Origin: Antedon bifida
Taxonomy: Eukaryota > Echinodermata > Crinoidea > Comatulida > Antedonidae
Length of the DNA stretch: 64,000 nucleotides
Assembly (NCBI GenBank): GCA_963402885.1
Contig: OY727095.1
Location: forward strand, 6,763,001 to 6,827,000
Reading direction: 5' to 3'
Part shown: positions 20,801 to 35,800 of the stretch, piece after piece
Layout: each line of letters opens with the position of its first letter
How positions within the stretch are numbered: the stretch's first letter is position 1
The notes under the pieces: model-generated
What the model was told of the DNA's origin: nothing
The model's input: only the letters and a program-made list of their open reading frames with translations
Databases searched by the model: none
Translations under genes and position numbers: made by a program

Positions 20801-23800
20801 GAGGCATTGGGCGTTTTTAGCCTTTTTCGGCATATTATTTTAATGTCTGTTTTTTCCTCCGGGCACTGCTCATGGGCCCCCATAAGCTCTGGGGCCCCTG
20901 GGTTTAGCCAGTGAGCGCTCATAGCCGTTACACTTCCAAAACTATCAGTACTTACTATACACAACCGCTTCATAGTTCATATCTACTCCTATACTGAATC
21001 CATCAGGTGTCGAAAGAACACTGTGAACTGTACTGTTCAACAGCATTGTCAGAAGTTCGTCTGCCTCATGCTGAGTAATATCAAAGAAATCTAACTGGTA
21101 TACAACAATTATACTACCACTCTTGTACCCAATTATCGAACTTCCGAAAAACGTATCCCCAAGAAGTTGTTGGTAAAAGTAGTCGATCTAGAACGAATAC
21201 CAATGTATGTTTGTTACAATGTGCAAATATGTACTGTTATGTTACAGCAATGTTTCTGATATTATTGTTGTTATACAACATCAATGTTAACGATTCTTTG
21301 CAGTATCATTAATAGTGGTAAACTGAAATTTAATTCAATTCCGTTTAAAATTACTCAAAGATTGAGAAGAATGTACATACAGAACTACATCAAAATGACA
21401 AAACACAACAATGAAAACATGTGCATAAACATAAAAAGTTAAAATGCCTTGTTAAATTAATTATAGTATTAATTACATTGTTATACACACATATTCAATG
21501 GTTCATGCATTTAATCTTTAGTCTTATACCACATGGCATTGTATTGTTAAATATTAGAGACTATTTAGAAACATTTGTTTTTTGGGGTAGTCATTGAAAT
21601 TCAACTATAATATCCCATATAAATTCCTCGTATCCCCACAGGGGAGTGCCCCACCGGAGGTGCTGACCGGTCGTGGGCGACCAATGTCTTTTTTTGTACA
21701 TCATTTTTGTTGAATGTTGTATGTACCATACATTTAAATGCATTTAAATAATGGTTACCAAACTGACAAGCACTCGCTTCTTTTGGTATACTATTAAATA
21801 TTGTAAATGTAATTGTGAATAAATGTGTAATATAGATGAAGTATTCTATTTCTTGAATAGAGTATCCCTCTAAGGTATGCATACTTACAATTGTAGTAAA
21901 AGTATTGGAATACTCTATATACAATGCTGATGTAGGATCTTCAAGATCTGGTGTAAACTCTACTTCAGATCCATTCAATGTAACGGCAAGAATTTCACCA
22001 CGGTAGGATAAAGCAACTATATGCAAGACAATATGATGTTATCTAACATTTAATTCAACATTTGTTTCAACATTTATTTCAAGATATTCAAGATTCAAGT
22101 AATTGTATTGGTCCACTTAAAAATGGAAATCATTTCAACCAAAATCAACATATGTACATTTACTAAACAAATAAAACAACAAATTGTATTAAGAGAAATC
22201 AAAAGCTTGGGAATCGTCATAGACAGCAAAAGTTTGTTCTTTTTGCATTAGGATTCAATGAAAAAATATTGAGGGTCACTAATAATCAGATTCGGCTGGT
22301 TGGACCACCCTCGTAAAATATTTTTGAAATGAATAAAATAAAATTGGGAGCTGAACAAATAGTTTGTGAAATTACCGCAATTATATTTTTTAAAACAACA
22401 AACTTATTAAAATGTCACATGTCTGGAGTGTACGTTAAAAAGTAATACATACCTGAACATTGAGTGTTTACTGGTACATATCCCGCTACACAATCACAGC
22501 TGTAGGCCCCATCTGTGTTTACACACACTCCGTTAGTGCCACATATATCAGGGTCTGTACATTCGTCATTATCTATCAAATAGAAATATGTTATAGGCTA
22601 ACTTTTAAACATAGAAACATACTTATAGGATTGGTCACTCCTGCTAGACAAGAGTTTCCCATTTCTAATCAGATAAAGCAAAGTGATTTTATCTATATTG
22701 GTAACATTTAGTTTTAATTGCATTATAACTTACCTGAGCAAACGTCATCTACAAGGCTATAACCAACTGCGCATGTACAGGTGTAATTACCCTCTGTATT
22801 GTTACACACTGTGTTGACGCCACACACCTCAGGCATAGTGGTACATTCGTCAATATCTTAAAAAAAGACAAATGCACAGTAATGCTTGGAAATTAATTAT
22901 GTAAAAGTAGTTACATTATTTATTATTGTAATAATGCACGAAGAGAAGTTTATGTAATCACTAGGAATTAGGACGAAATAAAAAATTGAATAAAAAACAG
23001 CTGAACATACCTGAACATATATTATTTACTGGTACATATCCAGATACACAATCACAGCTGTAGGCCCCATCTGTGTTTACACACACTTCGTTAGTACCAC
23101 ATATATCAGGATCAGTGCATTCGTTATTATCTAAATCAGAGACATGCACAGTTATAGGCTATGGTCTGTTATACATAGAAACATGTAAGTTAACTGTAAA
23201 CAAAATATTATTATATTGATAATTAGGTTTATAAAAAAACTTGTACTCTAACAATTTGATATGTCAGGAACTTACCTGAGCAAACGTCATCTACAAGGCT
23301 ATAACCCACTGCGCATGTACAGGTGTAATTACCCTCTGTATTGTTACACACTGTGTTGACGCCACACACCTCAGGCATAGTGGTACATTCGTCAATATCT
23401 TTTTAAAAAAAAAGACAAATGCACTGTAATGCTTGGAAATTAATTATGTAAAAATAATTTATATTTATTATTGTAATAGTGCAATTACGAAGAGAAGTTT
23501 ATTACTATATGTAATCACTAGGAATTAGGACGAAATAAAAATTTGAATAAAAAACAGCTGAACATACCTGAACATATATTATTTACTGGTACATATCCAG
23601 ATACACAATCACAGCTGTAGGCCCCATCTGTGTTTACACACCCTTCGTTAATACCACATATATCAAGATCAGTGCATTCGTCATTATCTAAATCAGAGAC
23701 ATGTAAATATAGGCTACAGTAAACGTTACATAAAAAAACATGTAAGCTAACTGTAAACAAATTATTTTAATGTAATAATTGCTTTCTTATCCACATATTT

Positions 23801-26800
23801 TATAAAAAAAAAAATTAAAAATTCTTGTATAGTTATCCCAACAGTATTCTAACAATTTGATATGTCAAATCGACAAGTGAACTTACCTGAACAAACATCG
23901 TCTACAAGACTATAACCCACTGCGCATGTACAGGTGTAATTACCCTCTGTATTGTTACACACTGTGTTGACGCCACACACCTCAGGCATAGTGGTACATT
24001 CGTCAATATCTTAAAAAAGTGTTTTATCGTTATGCTATTATAGTACAGTAGTAGGCTAGAGAACAGTACTTTCACTATTAGCTATATGACTGGTTCATGA
24101 ACATAGGACACACAATTCTCCCAATCATATGTCAATTGTTATATACTACCGAGACTACTACTGAAACTGAATTTAAATAATACTTAATCACAATCAACTT
24201 TTTAGAAACAGATTCACACAGAAATTGATATTTTCCACAAGATCGTATTAGCTTACTTAAGATACAAAACAAAAAAAAGTTTCGACTAAAAATATAATTT
24301 CATGAAAACAGATGTTCTAGGTATATATTGTATCTTATATCTCATTTGGTTATAATCTTTATATGGTAATATTGAAATTAGTATTGTGATGGAGTCATGA
24401 AATTAAATGATTGAAAAAATAGTGTAGTATAATAAAGGCATGTACGAAACGAAACAAAATACTGCATCTTACCGGCACATTCTCCTCCTTCTACGTTCAT
24501 CATATAACCCGCTGTTTCACATAAGCAGATGTAACTACCCATCGTGTTCTGGCATGTGGTGACCTCTGGACACAGGCCATCGACCCGACATTCATTAATA
24601 TCTGAAAAACAACATTATAATTGTACAAAATGTAACAATAATAAGTAAAAATACATCATGATCTACCCTGTAAACGTGTTATATAATGAAATAATTTTCC
24701 ATTTTATAATATTTAAAAATAAACTGAATCTTGAATTTTCTTCACTTACCTTGACAGACGTCATCCATATCTAAGATAAAGCCAACATCACAACCACATG
24801 TATAACTACCCATTGTGTTGTTACATGGTCGTGAGTCTGGACATGGGTTATTCATACATTCATTAACATCTAAAAGAGATTAATCAATAAATCAATTTAA
24901 TATCAGAATCTGAAAATATAAAATTTATTGCAGAATTATTCATAGCAAATTGTGATTGGTTATCACTAAGATGAAATTCAAGAACGCACAACACATTGAC
25001 CAATCACAAGCTATGGATCTCGTGATTGGTTCAAGATGTCTTTGCATTGTATCCTGTTGGTCCCTAAAGGCCAATTCAGATAGCATCGTACGACGAGGCC
25101 CGACGAAACGTCTTGATTCGTTGGTGAGTTAAATTCCGACGCCGACGAGTCGTCTTGAGATAGCGTCGGCCGTAGGTCGTCGAGAACTATAATCATGTTT
25201 ATTTTTCTCCCGACGAGAAAGTTGGGTCTCGTCGTACGACGCTGTCTGAGTTGGCCGTTAGTTGCGTCTCACATAATGGGTGAAAAGAAATGATAAATGA
25301 TACACTTTACCATCACATGTGTTGTCATTTTCGCTGAACAAATATCCATCGTTACACTGACAGACGTAACTGCCAATTGTGTTGTTACACATAGCATTGT
25401 CAGGACATGGGTTGTTAGTCATACATTCATTGACATCTAAAAACAAGTAGAATATCAATATGGTATTAAAAGAAAAATAGAAGTAAAACAAATAAATAGG
25501 AATCATTCAGTAATTTACTTTGTCCATAGAAAGTAAATATTTATTCTTATAATCAACAGCCTCATATTTCGATGGGCAATTTTAAAAAGGAAGTGCTCAG
25601 ATTATAGTCACGGCATAGAGCAGTTATAACGCACATTGCAGATTGGAATATAAACGTGTACCATTCAACAACCTAGAACGTCTCACAAATTGATATTTAA
25701 AATCTCTAATCGTTAAATGGTAGAACACAATGCATGGTAGGCCAACATGATACAAAATCGACCAATCGAATGGCAATAATATACTTCAGGTGTGTAAAGC
25801 TCTGTCAAACTATGAAACTAGTTTGACAAAAATATTTGGGCACATTACATTTCGTTGTCACATAAAGTGTAGAAAGAGCTTTAGGTATGAAACATCACTT
25901 ACCGCTACATGCATCCTGTGCTTCGTTGATTTCAAATCCATTAAAACATGAACTACAAACAAACATGTCATTTCCTGTGAATTCACAAACTTCGAAAAAC
26001 CTTTCTCTGCAATCATCAGTACCATCAAAACAACGGTCGATTACTGGAAAAGAAAATGGATAATAGTATTAAAGTTACTATATGAGTATTTGTTTGGGTT
26101 TCCATATTGGGCAATACTCAGGCATTGCAACACAAGCACTATATAGGTAGGTTTCCCTATTGGGCAACACAAAATTCTCAAAATGGTTACAAAAGCTGGC
26201 TGTGCAATATAGAAAATAATGCACGACTTGTAATACAAAAGCAGTCAATCAAATTCCAATGATACACTTAGGATACACTACAACTTTCGCACCACTTCAG
26301 AATTTAAATACACCGAGGCGTAAAAATATATATTTTTTTACACCATAGTGTGTGGTTTTATAGGCTAAATAGTGTTATATTTACTTGGCTCGGAAACGTC
26401 TGTAACATTGGTGAATATTTTACTGTTTGGTGGTAGAATATCATTATCTCGTCCTGTTAGACCGTCAAGGAACGCTTGTAATAACTGGGAATCGGTAATG
26501 TTTAATGTTACGTTAAATGTTACAATAAATGTTGCCCGTATGCCATCAGGTGCACTTGAGAATCCAGTGGTTTCTGTGCCATAGTACTGATTTGCATATA
26601 CACTCATTCTAAACAAATCGTCCATCTATAGAAATGTAAAAGAACAGGTGTTTAAAGGATGAATATGCAGTGATATGATACACTATTTAAAGATGCACCA
26701 AAAACTGGATTGAAAAAAATCAATTATTTACCTGAAAACATGTAATTTAAAGCAAAAATACATAAATTGTCTGTAAGACAATGATTTTTGGTTTATATTA

Positions 26801-29800
26801 ACTGTTTCTTTTGTCATTTTATAAGTGAAATAATTATTTGTTACAGAAGTGAATAACTTTATTAAAACTGCAAAATTCAAATTCTGATTTTAGTAATCTT
26901 CATTTTTCATGTCTTTTGGGGACAACACACTGACCATACGACTTTCACCTCTTCTAAAGTGGCCCCTTCATATCGAGTGCTTCCACTAAAACGGCACTCA
27001 TTCATTCATTTGCCCTGTCCAGGGCCTAAGATAGACCCATACACCAGCTAACACACTACTCTTCCAAAAGATGCAGATAAACTGGACCTCAAGTTTGATG
27101 CCCTTATCCGAGACTTTAACCATATTGTTTATTATTCTTACAACAGAGACACATACTTGTTCAGGCCCTATCGTTAAGACTAAAAACATGTAGAACCATA
27201 CTTACATTCATGGAAATAGCTGAACCAACTTCATCAGCGTTCAATGAATCAAAGAACATGCTTGCTTGCAAGCCTTGAATGTATTCAAAATCAATAGCCA
27301 TATTCTTTGCGTTGGCCTCTGTGAATTCAAATATCCAATACAAATTCAACATTGAAAAGAGGGAGGGTTAGGCCTACTCGAAACCTTCTAGCCTAGACTA
27401 GTTTAGAGTGAACTACGTGTTTTGCAAGAAAGGTTTTCCAAAGTTTTGTAGACTATAGTTAAACTTCGGCAAACTATCTTGCAGAAGTTATCTATCATGC
27501 ACCTAGTCTAGTATCGTGCACTAGTTTAAAAACTAGTTTATTTAACTACTAGTAAATATAAAATTCGTTGGTCATGTGATCGTGCAGATAGACAAAAATG
27601 ACAACCGATTTAGTAACTAGTCTTAATGGGAATCACAAACATAACCAAACAGTGGAGAACTCAATTCAGAGACAAAAGTCCGGCAACATTAATTCTGAAT
27701 GAAAAACTGTCACGGCCAAAGTCAAGTCTGCCCCCACGTTAAGACTTGATATTGGCCGAGACGGTTCAGGACCGACTTGGATCGAAATTAAACAAACATA
27801 TAGGCCTATTGATATGTTATTTACAACTATTACCTGTACATTGTCCACTTATGTTGAAGAAGTTTGTTTGACACGTGCAGTAAAAAGCGCCCTCGTTGTT
27901 GACACATCGCTCGTTTTTGTCTGTATCACAAGGATTCACCATCTGTCTACATTCATCAATGTCTTGTAAAATAAGCAATACATATTATGTAAATACGCAC
28001 AAATACCAGCAAACAATAGCAATGCAATAACTAATAATGATAATAAACACTTTCGGATCCATCACAGTACACAAAATACATTCTCTCAGTCAGTGTGTAA
28101 ATGAGAATCTCTCAACATATATTGTGGTCATTTAGAAAAGACATTGCTACACACTCTGAAGTAGAATATGTGGAACATTTGCTAATATTATTCACTATAG
28201 GCGCAGAATTCAACACGTTCCAACTAGTCCCTGCATCTGGATAACCAGTGTATGTAGATACAGACGTCTTTAATAGTATTGTGGTGTATTCATATTTACT
28301 AAAGGGGACGCCTTCAGGATCCAAAACCAAGTGTCCGTTAATAGGTGTGTGATTTACCAAGGTGTTCTCTGAAGGAGTAGTGAAAACTGTAGTGTTAAAG
28401 TTCTGTCTACACTATCAAACTTTATGTGAAAAATATGTGATGTGTCCATATGAACATGCTGATGTCATATCACTACTATATTTGGACATATCACTACTAT
28501 ATTTGGGCACATCATACTTTTTTGTCAAACTAGTTTGATAGTGTAGACAGAGCTAAAACATATTTTCCCCCTCATTCGTTTTACGAAAAAGTGTCTCTTT
28601 TAGTGGTATCCCATATGTTCCAAAGGAGTGGTTACTCTATAAACACAGGACAATGATATTATTGAACGTTTACATTTATTATAGGTTGATGAACTCTCTT
28701 ACCTGAACAATTAAAGCCATTTCCTTCAAAGCCTTCAATACATGTACACGTATATGAACCATCAGTATTTGTACACACAGCGTCGTTAGAACACGAATCA
28801 GTGTTATACGCACACTCGTCGGAATCTTGTAGAAACATTGAATAAAAAAAATAATAATAACAATAGTTGTGTATATTCAATTACATTTTTTACTCTATAT
28901 ATATTTAAATATATTTCTTTATAAAGTTTACGGCAGTTTTGAGACTTGGACTAAAAAGAGATTCAATATGTACACTCTTAATTGTGCAATAACAAAGGTA
29001 GCTTGCTTCTTTAGCAACTTTAAGTAGACCCAAAGTCAAGTCATAAAACTGTCTACCAACAGTACACAGTGTCTTCATATGATGTATTTTCCAAAAGCTT
29101 ATTATTAGGAAGCTTTCGATTTGTGACCTACGCATTGATTGTCGCCTAGAAACCTAGAAACAACGACAATGTGTCGAGGATTGAGCGGCCGGGAAGCACG
29201 CCCCGACTTCTCCGCGTACGTACAATGAATTAACATGTTCGTAGGTGGCGAGTTGCCTTCGTAAAGCTCTCGCAGAATAAATTAATTACCTTGGCATTGT
29301 CCCATTCTCGCGTTTCCTCCTTCAGCACTGAAATAGCCATCATTACAAGAACACGTGTAAGATCCCTCAGTGTTTATACAGAGAGCATTTGTATCACAAT
29401 TATCAGTACCACCCGTACATTCATTGACATCTTAAAATAAAACAATGCAACATTTTTGATAAGAGAATAATTTAGAAATTCCTTACACTATGTTTTTATG
29501 GTTCTCAAAGTTTTGACTTTGACAGATAAATATTTTGGCACATATGGCGTTTCATACGTATACTACTTGAGCTAGAAGGGACCCGATTTCAGGTTCAGAC
29601 AAACACCGAAAAGCTTCGAAATAACTACAGACTTGGAGCAAGTCTAGGTTCTCCCATACAATTAAGCTCTTTCCAGCTGGGACACTGAATGTACAGAATT
29701 ATGTGACTTTATGTTTTTGTCGAAATTACTGCTGCACTGTTTTTTTAAATTTGTTTTTGTCGTCATTTTAACAGAAAATAAAGTATCGTTTTATTCTCAC

Positions 29801-32800
29801 CAGTACAATCACGACCAGATCCTTCAAAACCCATATTACAATCACATGTGTAAGATCCATTGTTATCTGTACAGCTGGCTAACTCATGACAATCGTCAAG
29901 TTGTTCAATGCATTCATCTATGTTTACACAACTTATAAATCCGTCACCACGGTAACCATCGTTGCAAGTACATATGTATGATCCATCTGTGTCTTGACAT
30001 GCAGCGTTTACATTACAAGGATATATCGAATCCATACATTCATCGATGTCTAGAATAAAAATAGTTATTTCAAAGACAATACATAAGTTCTTTTTTTCTC
30101 TTTTAAAATAGCAAATTGCTAAGGATAACCATAAGCGAATTCATTCACTATCCTTCTTAAAGGTGGCAATCCTGTCCACAAGACAAGCATACCAAAATGC
30201 TCCACTTAAACAAATTCATTTACAAGTCTTTATATTAGATGTATGTTATAATAGAAATCTGAGGGTCGGTAGTTAAATGATGTAAAGCTCCGTGTACACT
30301 ATCAAACTATTTTGGACAAAAAAAGTGTGAGGTGCCTAAATGGTAGTGATATGTCCAAATATGGTAGTGATGTGACATCATCATGTCCATTATGGGCACA
30401 TCATTTTTTTTGTATTTACTTACCGATACAATCGCCTGCACCATCAGTGGTGTAACCGCCAAGACATTCACATTCATAGGATCCTTCAGTATTGTTGCAC
30501 ACGGCCCGACTATTGCACGTATTCATTTCCAAACATTCATTCACATCTGTATGTGTAAAGTTAATAGTTTATTCTATTCAATGCACAATATATCTAAGAT
30601 ATTCTTATTATGCTCGAATAAGGTTTATCGCAAATAGCTTGAATTCAAGAGGAACTTCATTTTACAATGCATGATGGGAAGGGTTTGGGAGCAAACGTCA
30701 CGACGCTTACGTACAAACACCAAATCAAGTACGTATGCGTTGTTACGTTTGCTCCCGAACCCTTCCCATCGGAGCGTCGCGCACACTATTTGCGATAAAC
30801 ATTATTGAGTCATAGGCTTACTGGTGTTAGATCAACTGTGAACAATTTATGCCTTTCGTTTGTGCAATTTGATGTATTTTTCTTGTAGTTTTATTGTCTT
30901 TTATTGTCCTAATTATGCCAAGCAAAATGAATTTCCAATTTAAGTGGACCAATTAAATTTCTTAAATGTTGAATCTTTCTAATCCTGTCACTAATACGGG
31001 TTTAGAAGAGAGTATTTTTACTGTCCCTGTTTTCATTTCATTTCTTACCAACACACATGATTTCATTCCCAGAGAATCCTGATTTACAGACACATCTGTA
31101 ACCTCCCTCTTGATTCATACACTCGGCATTATCAGTGCAGTTATACAGTTCTGGTGACGCACATTCATTGATATCTGAAGAAGAAGAAGAAGAAGAAGAG
31201 TGAGCATATTGCATTCCAGTGATAATAATAATTGTCTTTTGTACAACGCCTATAGCCAAAATACATGTTTCTCTAAAGCGCTAGGACAACAAGGCACGAA
31301 CGAGATATAAATTACGTCATATCTTCATATGCTATTCGAAAGAGATGTGTTTTCTGCAACTGTTTGGAAGCTGTCAATAGAATTAGCATCTTCTTTATTC
31401 AAACTTCAGTCAAAAATAATAAGAAACATGTTTGTAAACAGGCTCTTCTTCTGTTCATAATCCTCATATTTCAATTTTAAAAATGTATCCGACGCTGGTT
31501 ACCTTTGCAGTTTTCTCCAGTAAATCCATCAAGGCAATTGCATCTGTACGTTCCTGGCTCATTGATGCATTCAGAGTTTGCGACACATATACTACTATCA
31601 AGACATTCATCAACATCTGTTTGAAATTAAAATATTATTTTATATGAAAATGAAACTGTTACATAAAATCATTATAGATATTTTTAACAATAATTTGTAA
31701 CATTGAACAAATATTGGAATGGTCGAACGTTTAAAATCTCTATTGCATAACCTGATAGCTGAATATACATGCATCTAAATATATTTTTTTAACGTGGGTA
31801 TGGAGTAATCTACCCGATATGTTAAGATAATATTAAGAAATTGAAACAATGGTTTAAAATCCCAATTATAACCGGATTGCTGAAAATTAATGTTTCTAAA
31901 TCTATTTAGAGATCCAGCCACTGATACCCACAGCATTGTCAGTAATTATTAGTTTAACCTGGGATAGAGTACCTGATATGATATGATTGTATTAAAATTA
32001 AAATTGAAACAATAACATGCCTTGACAAGATCGAAGGTCGGATGCCAGGTCATAACCAGTGCTACAAGAGCAAGTGTAACTACCATCAACATCAACACAA
32101 ACATCCTCACAAGCATTGGCTGTAGTATTACACTCATTTATATCTGAAAAACAAATTAATTAATTAATTAAACAAATTAACTAAATAAACACATTTAAAG
32201 CTGTTATTTATTATAGCAGTATAGCATTGTGTGCTCTGATTTGATCACTAATTTATTCTTAAGTACTGTCTACACAATCAAATTAGTTTTTGACAAAAAA
32301 AAGTGTGATGTGCCCAAATATGGTAGTGATATGTCCATGGTAGTATTTAAATCATAATTTCCATATATGGGCTCTTCACAATTTATTTTTTCACAGAAAG
32401 TTTATTCTTTTATTAATGTTTAATTATTTATTTCAAACAAATATATATACTGTACTCATAGCTGTGCATTTGGACCAGTACAGTTAAAAAGTTGTTAAAG
32501 TTATGAAAAAAACTTTATAATATAAATTAAATAATTATAATATTGTACCATCGTGGACAATTTTGAAACTATACTATTTATGTATTCATAAACTCTATTT
32601 TGAAGACATTGAACTTTGATAAAGATAATTGTATTGTGACTGATGTAAGCGTTGATTATTAAAGGTTGGAGTGTGTTGGATACAAAGTAGGCCTACGTAC
32701 ATCAACAGAATACAAACTAAATACATGTGTTAAGACTTGTCTACACTATCAAACTTTATGTGAAAAAAAATGTGATGTGCCAATATATGGACACGATAAT

Positions 32801-35800
32801 GTCATAACACTACCATATTTGGGCATACCAATACCATATTTAGGCAAACTTTGTTTGTCAAACTAGTTTGATAGTATAGACACAGCTTAACAATATCTTC
32901 CCGACAAACTAAACATACTTTGACAAGTTGTTCCATTAATAAGTTCATAGCCACTATCACAGAAACATGTAGCATTGCCGTTAACAAACACACAGGTAGC
33001 TGACGTGTCGCAGGAGTTGGTATGAGCACATGACATTCCGTCCACAACTGAAAAATAATGATAATTGTTAGCTTTTGACACTGTCGTTCGCGACAGATGC
33101 CTACCAATATAGGCTACACACATATATATATATATATATCTGGCTGTTTACTTTATCGTTTTGATTTAGCTTTTCGCTTTTTTTATTTGTATCTCCATTG
33201 AGATCCAGCCACTGATACCCACAGCATTGTCATTTTTTTCAGTAATTTGCCTTTGGATTTATATATATATATATATATATACAGATCCTGTCAAATGACA
33301 ATAACTTCAGCTAATTGATATGGTACATATTATTTAACATTGAGTATTTATGTAATATAAAACTGTCTACAATATCAAACGTTATGTGACAAAAAAAGTT
33401 ATGTGCCCATATATGATGATGATGATGTCACATAATACCATATTTAGGCATATCACACTTTTTTTGCCAGACTAGTTTGATAGTGTAGACAGAACTTAAG
33501 TTGCAGTCATAAAACAGATATTTGAAAAGCTATTCCAAACTGGTTCATGCAAAGCCGGGAAAACATGTGTTCTGAAAACCCAACAAAGTTAATCATCTGT
33601 CGGTATTGGAAACTACTTCCAGTGTATTAGATAGTAAAATAATACTTCAATTGTCTTGTTAAGGTAACTAACCTGTACATGAGTATTCATCATCTGCAAG
33701 CTCGAAGCCTGAAGAACAGGAGCAAGTATATGAGCCATCTGTGTTTTGACAATTTTGACTACATTCATCAATACCAATTTCACATTCATTCACATCTAAA
33801 TTAAAGATATAAAGGATATTTCAATTTTGGAAATCTTTGATTGTCTATGGTCCAATGGTTAGTTATAATACATTACTTTGTCAACCTTTTTACAAAAGAT
33901 GGGCTTATTAAAAAGCAGTTGTACTTGATAACAATATCGCAGCAAAACATAAATTGAATAGTGAATGTTTTTAGGTTCTACCGATGAAGGTATAATATAT
34001 TGGCTAGGCAGCGAATTCCAATGTTCTACCAGTACTTTCTGATCGTTATGGTAGGTCTAGTCAAAAGCTTAATATAAATGTACCTGTACATGTGACACCA
34101 TCTCCCATGTATCCACTATTGCAATCGCAGCTAAATGTTCCTGGTAGGTTTGTACAGTTCCCATTGGATGAACAAGGACTAACTACACTTGCAGTACATT
34201 CATTAATATCTAGAAAAAGAAATAAATACACAATTACACTTCACCAAAATAGCAGGTTTTAGTAATCGAACCAAGGACCTATGGTTTGGAAGATAAGCAT
34301 CAACGCCCACGAAGCTCGACTTAACCTTTATTATATAAAACTGCAAAATGAACATTATTGAACGGTATTGGGGACTGCATGCACTAGTAAATACACAAAA
34401 TATCTTTACAAGATTAAAGGGTCTTTCACACCTGTTCGGCACGGTTCCGGTCCGGCGAATCTAATGCCAATGTATCGTTTTCACGACGCTCCACCGGCTA
34501 TGCGCCAATTGATATGCGCGTAGCCGAATGAAAACGAAACATTGACGTTTGCTTTGCCAGCGCGGGGCCGAACCGTGCTGGAACAGGTATGAAAGACCCT
34601 TAAAGCCTGGAGTATTTCACAAGACAAATAGAAACACAGTCACAGTATATACCTGTACAAACAGCTCCTTCTCTCAGATAATTGTTGATGCATCGGCAGT
34701 TATAGAATGGGACAGCATTAATGCATTCCTCGAACTCAGGACAAATGTCAGGTGTCTCTACACATTCATCAGTATCTAGAATGAAGCAAAGTAAATAATG
34801 GAATACAACAACTTTTTAAAACCATGTTTTTTCAAATAATATTTCATATAACACTATGTACTCGATACCTGAAAGCAGTAGTTCAACTTACCAAAACAAG
34901 CCCGACCGTCGCCATCATACCCATCCATACATGTGCAAGTATAACTGCCAAATATATTGGTACAATTTGCATTCGGATGACAATCTGCGATTTCGTCCGT
35001 ACATTCATCAATGTCATTACAATGTGTGCCGTTACCAGTAAAACCGGATTTACATTGGCATCGGTAAGAACCAACCTGATTAATGCAATCTGCATTCGTG
35101 TCACAATCATCTAGATCCTGACGACACTCATCCGTATCTGAAATTGATGTTTAGTTTAACACACATTTTAGTCTAGGTTCTAGACCGAAATTAGTAAAAA
35201 GATCTATATTTTGGCACATATGGCGTTTCATTCGTGTAATACTGTGCTTATGTAGTATTCAGACAAAAATCGAAACGCTGACTGGTGGACTAACATAAAA
35301 AAGACAATAACTACCGTCGCTGAGGATGGAATTGCTGCTTCGCTCATTACAACTTAAGAAGTTTTATTGTACATATTTTGCTACTGAATCTGGTGTATCC
35401 TAATTTATGAATTATAGTTTCAATGTTACGTACCTTCACAAGTTATTCCTGTCCCTGAATAACCATCACTGCATTCACATACAAATTCACCAATAGTGTT
35501 TCGACAACTAGCGAACATGCTACATGGAAATATCCCGGTCTGACATTCATTAATATCTAACAATAACATTATAGATATTTGCTATTAACACAAAAACTAA
35601 TGAATTTTTGTATTGTATTACACAAAACTTGTTACAATTTTTAAAGAATGTAGATAACGCAAGAAACTTGCAAAAGTAGACGTCGATATCAATCTCTTAA
35701 AGTAATAAAGAATAAATGTAGCCGTTTCCTCTTCCTATAAGCACAATTATGAGCTGTTGAGTTTAAACGTCATTCGGTGTATGTTCGTAGCGTATCATAC

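Larger units (their letters stand above)
24473..26043 (-). other. Mucin exons 41-44: EGF domains between the SEA domains
   Basis: Exons 25903-26043, 25311-25436, 24750-24869 and 24473-24601. Three are calcium-binding EGFs with the DVNEC or DINEC entry. The first ([16 protein letters not shown]) is an atypical Cys-rich module. Confidence 0.8.
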
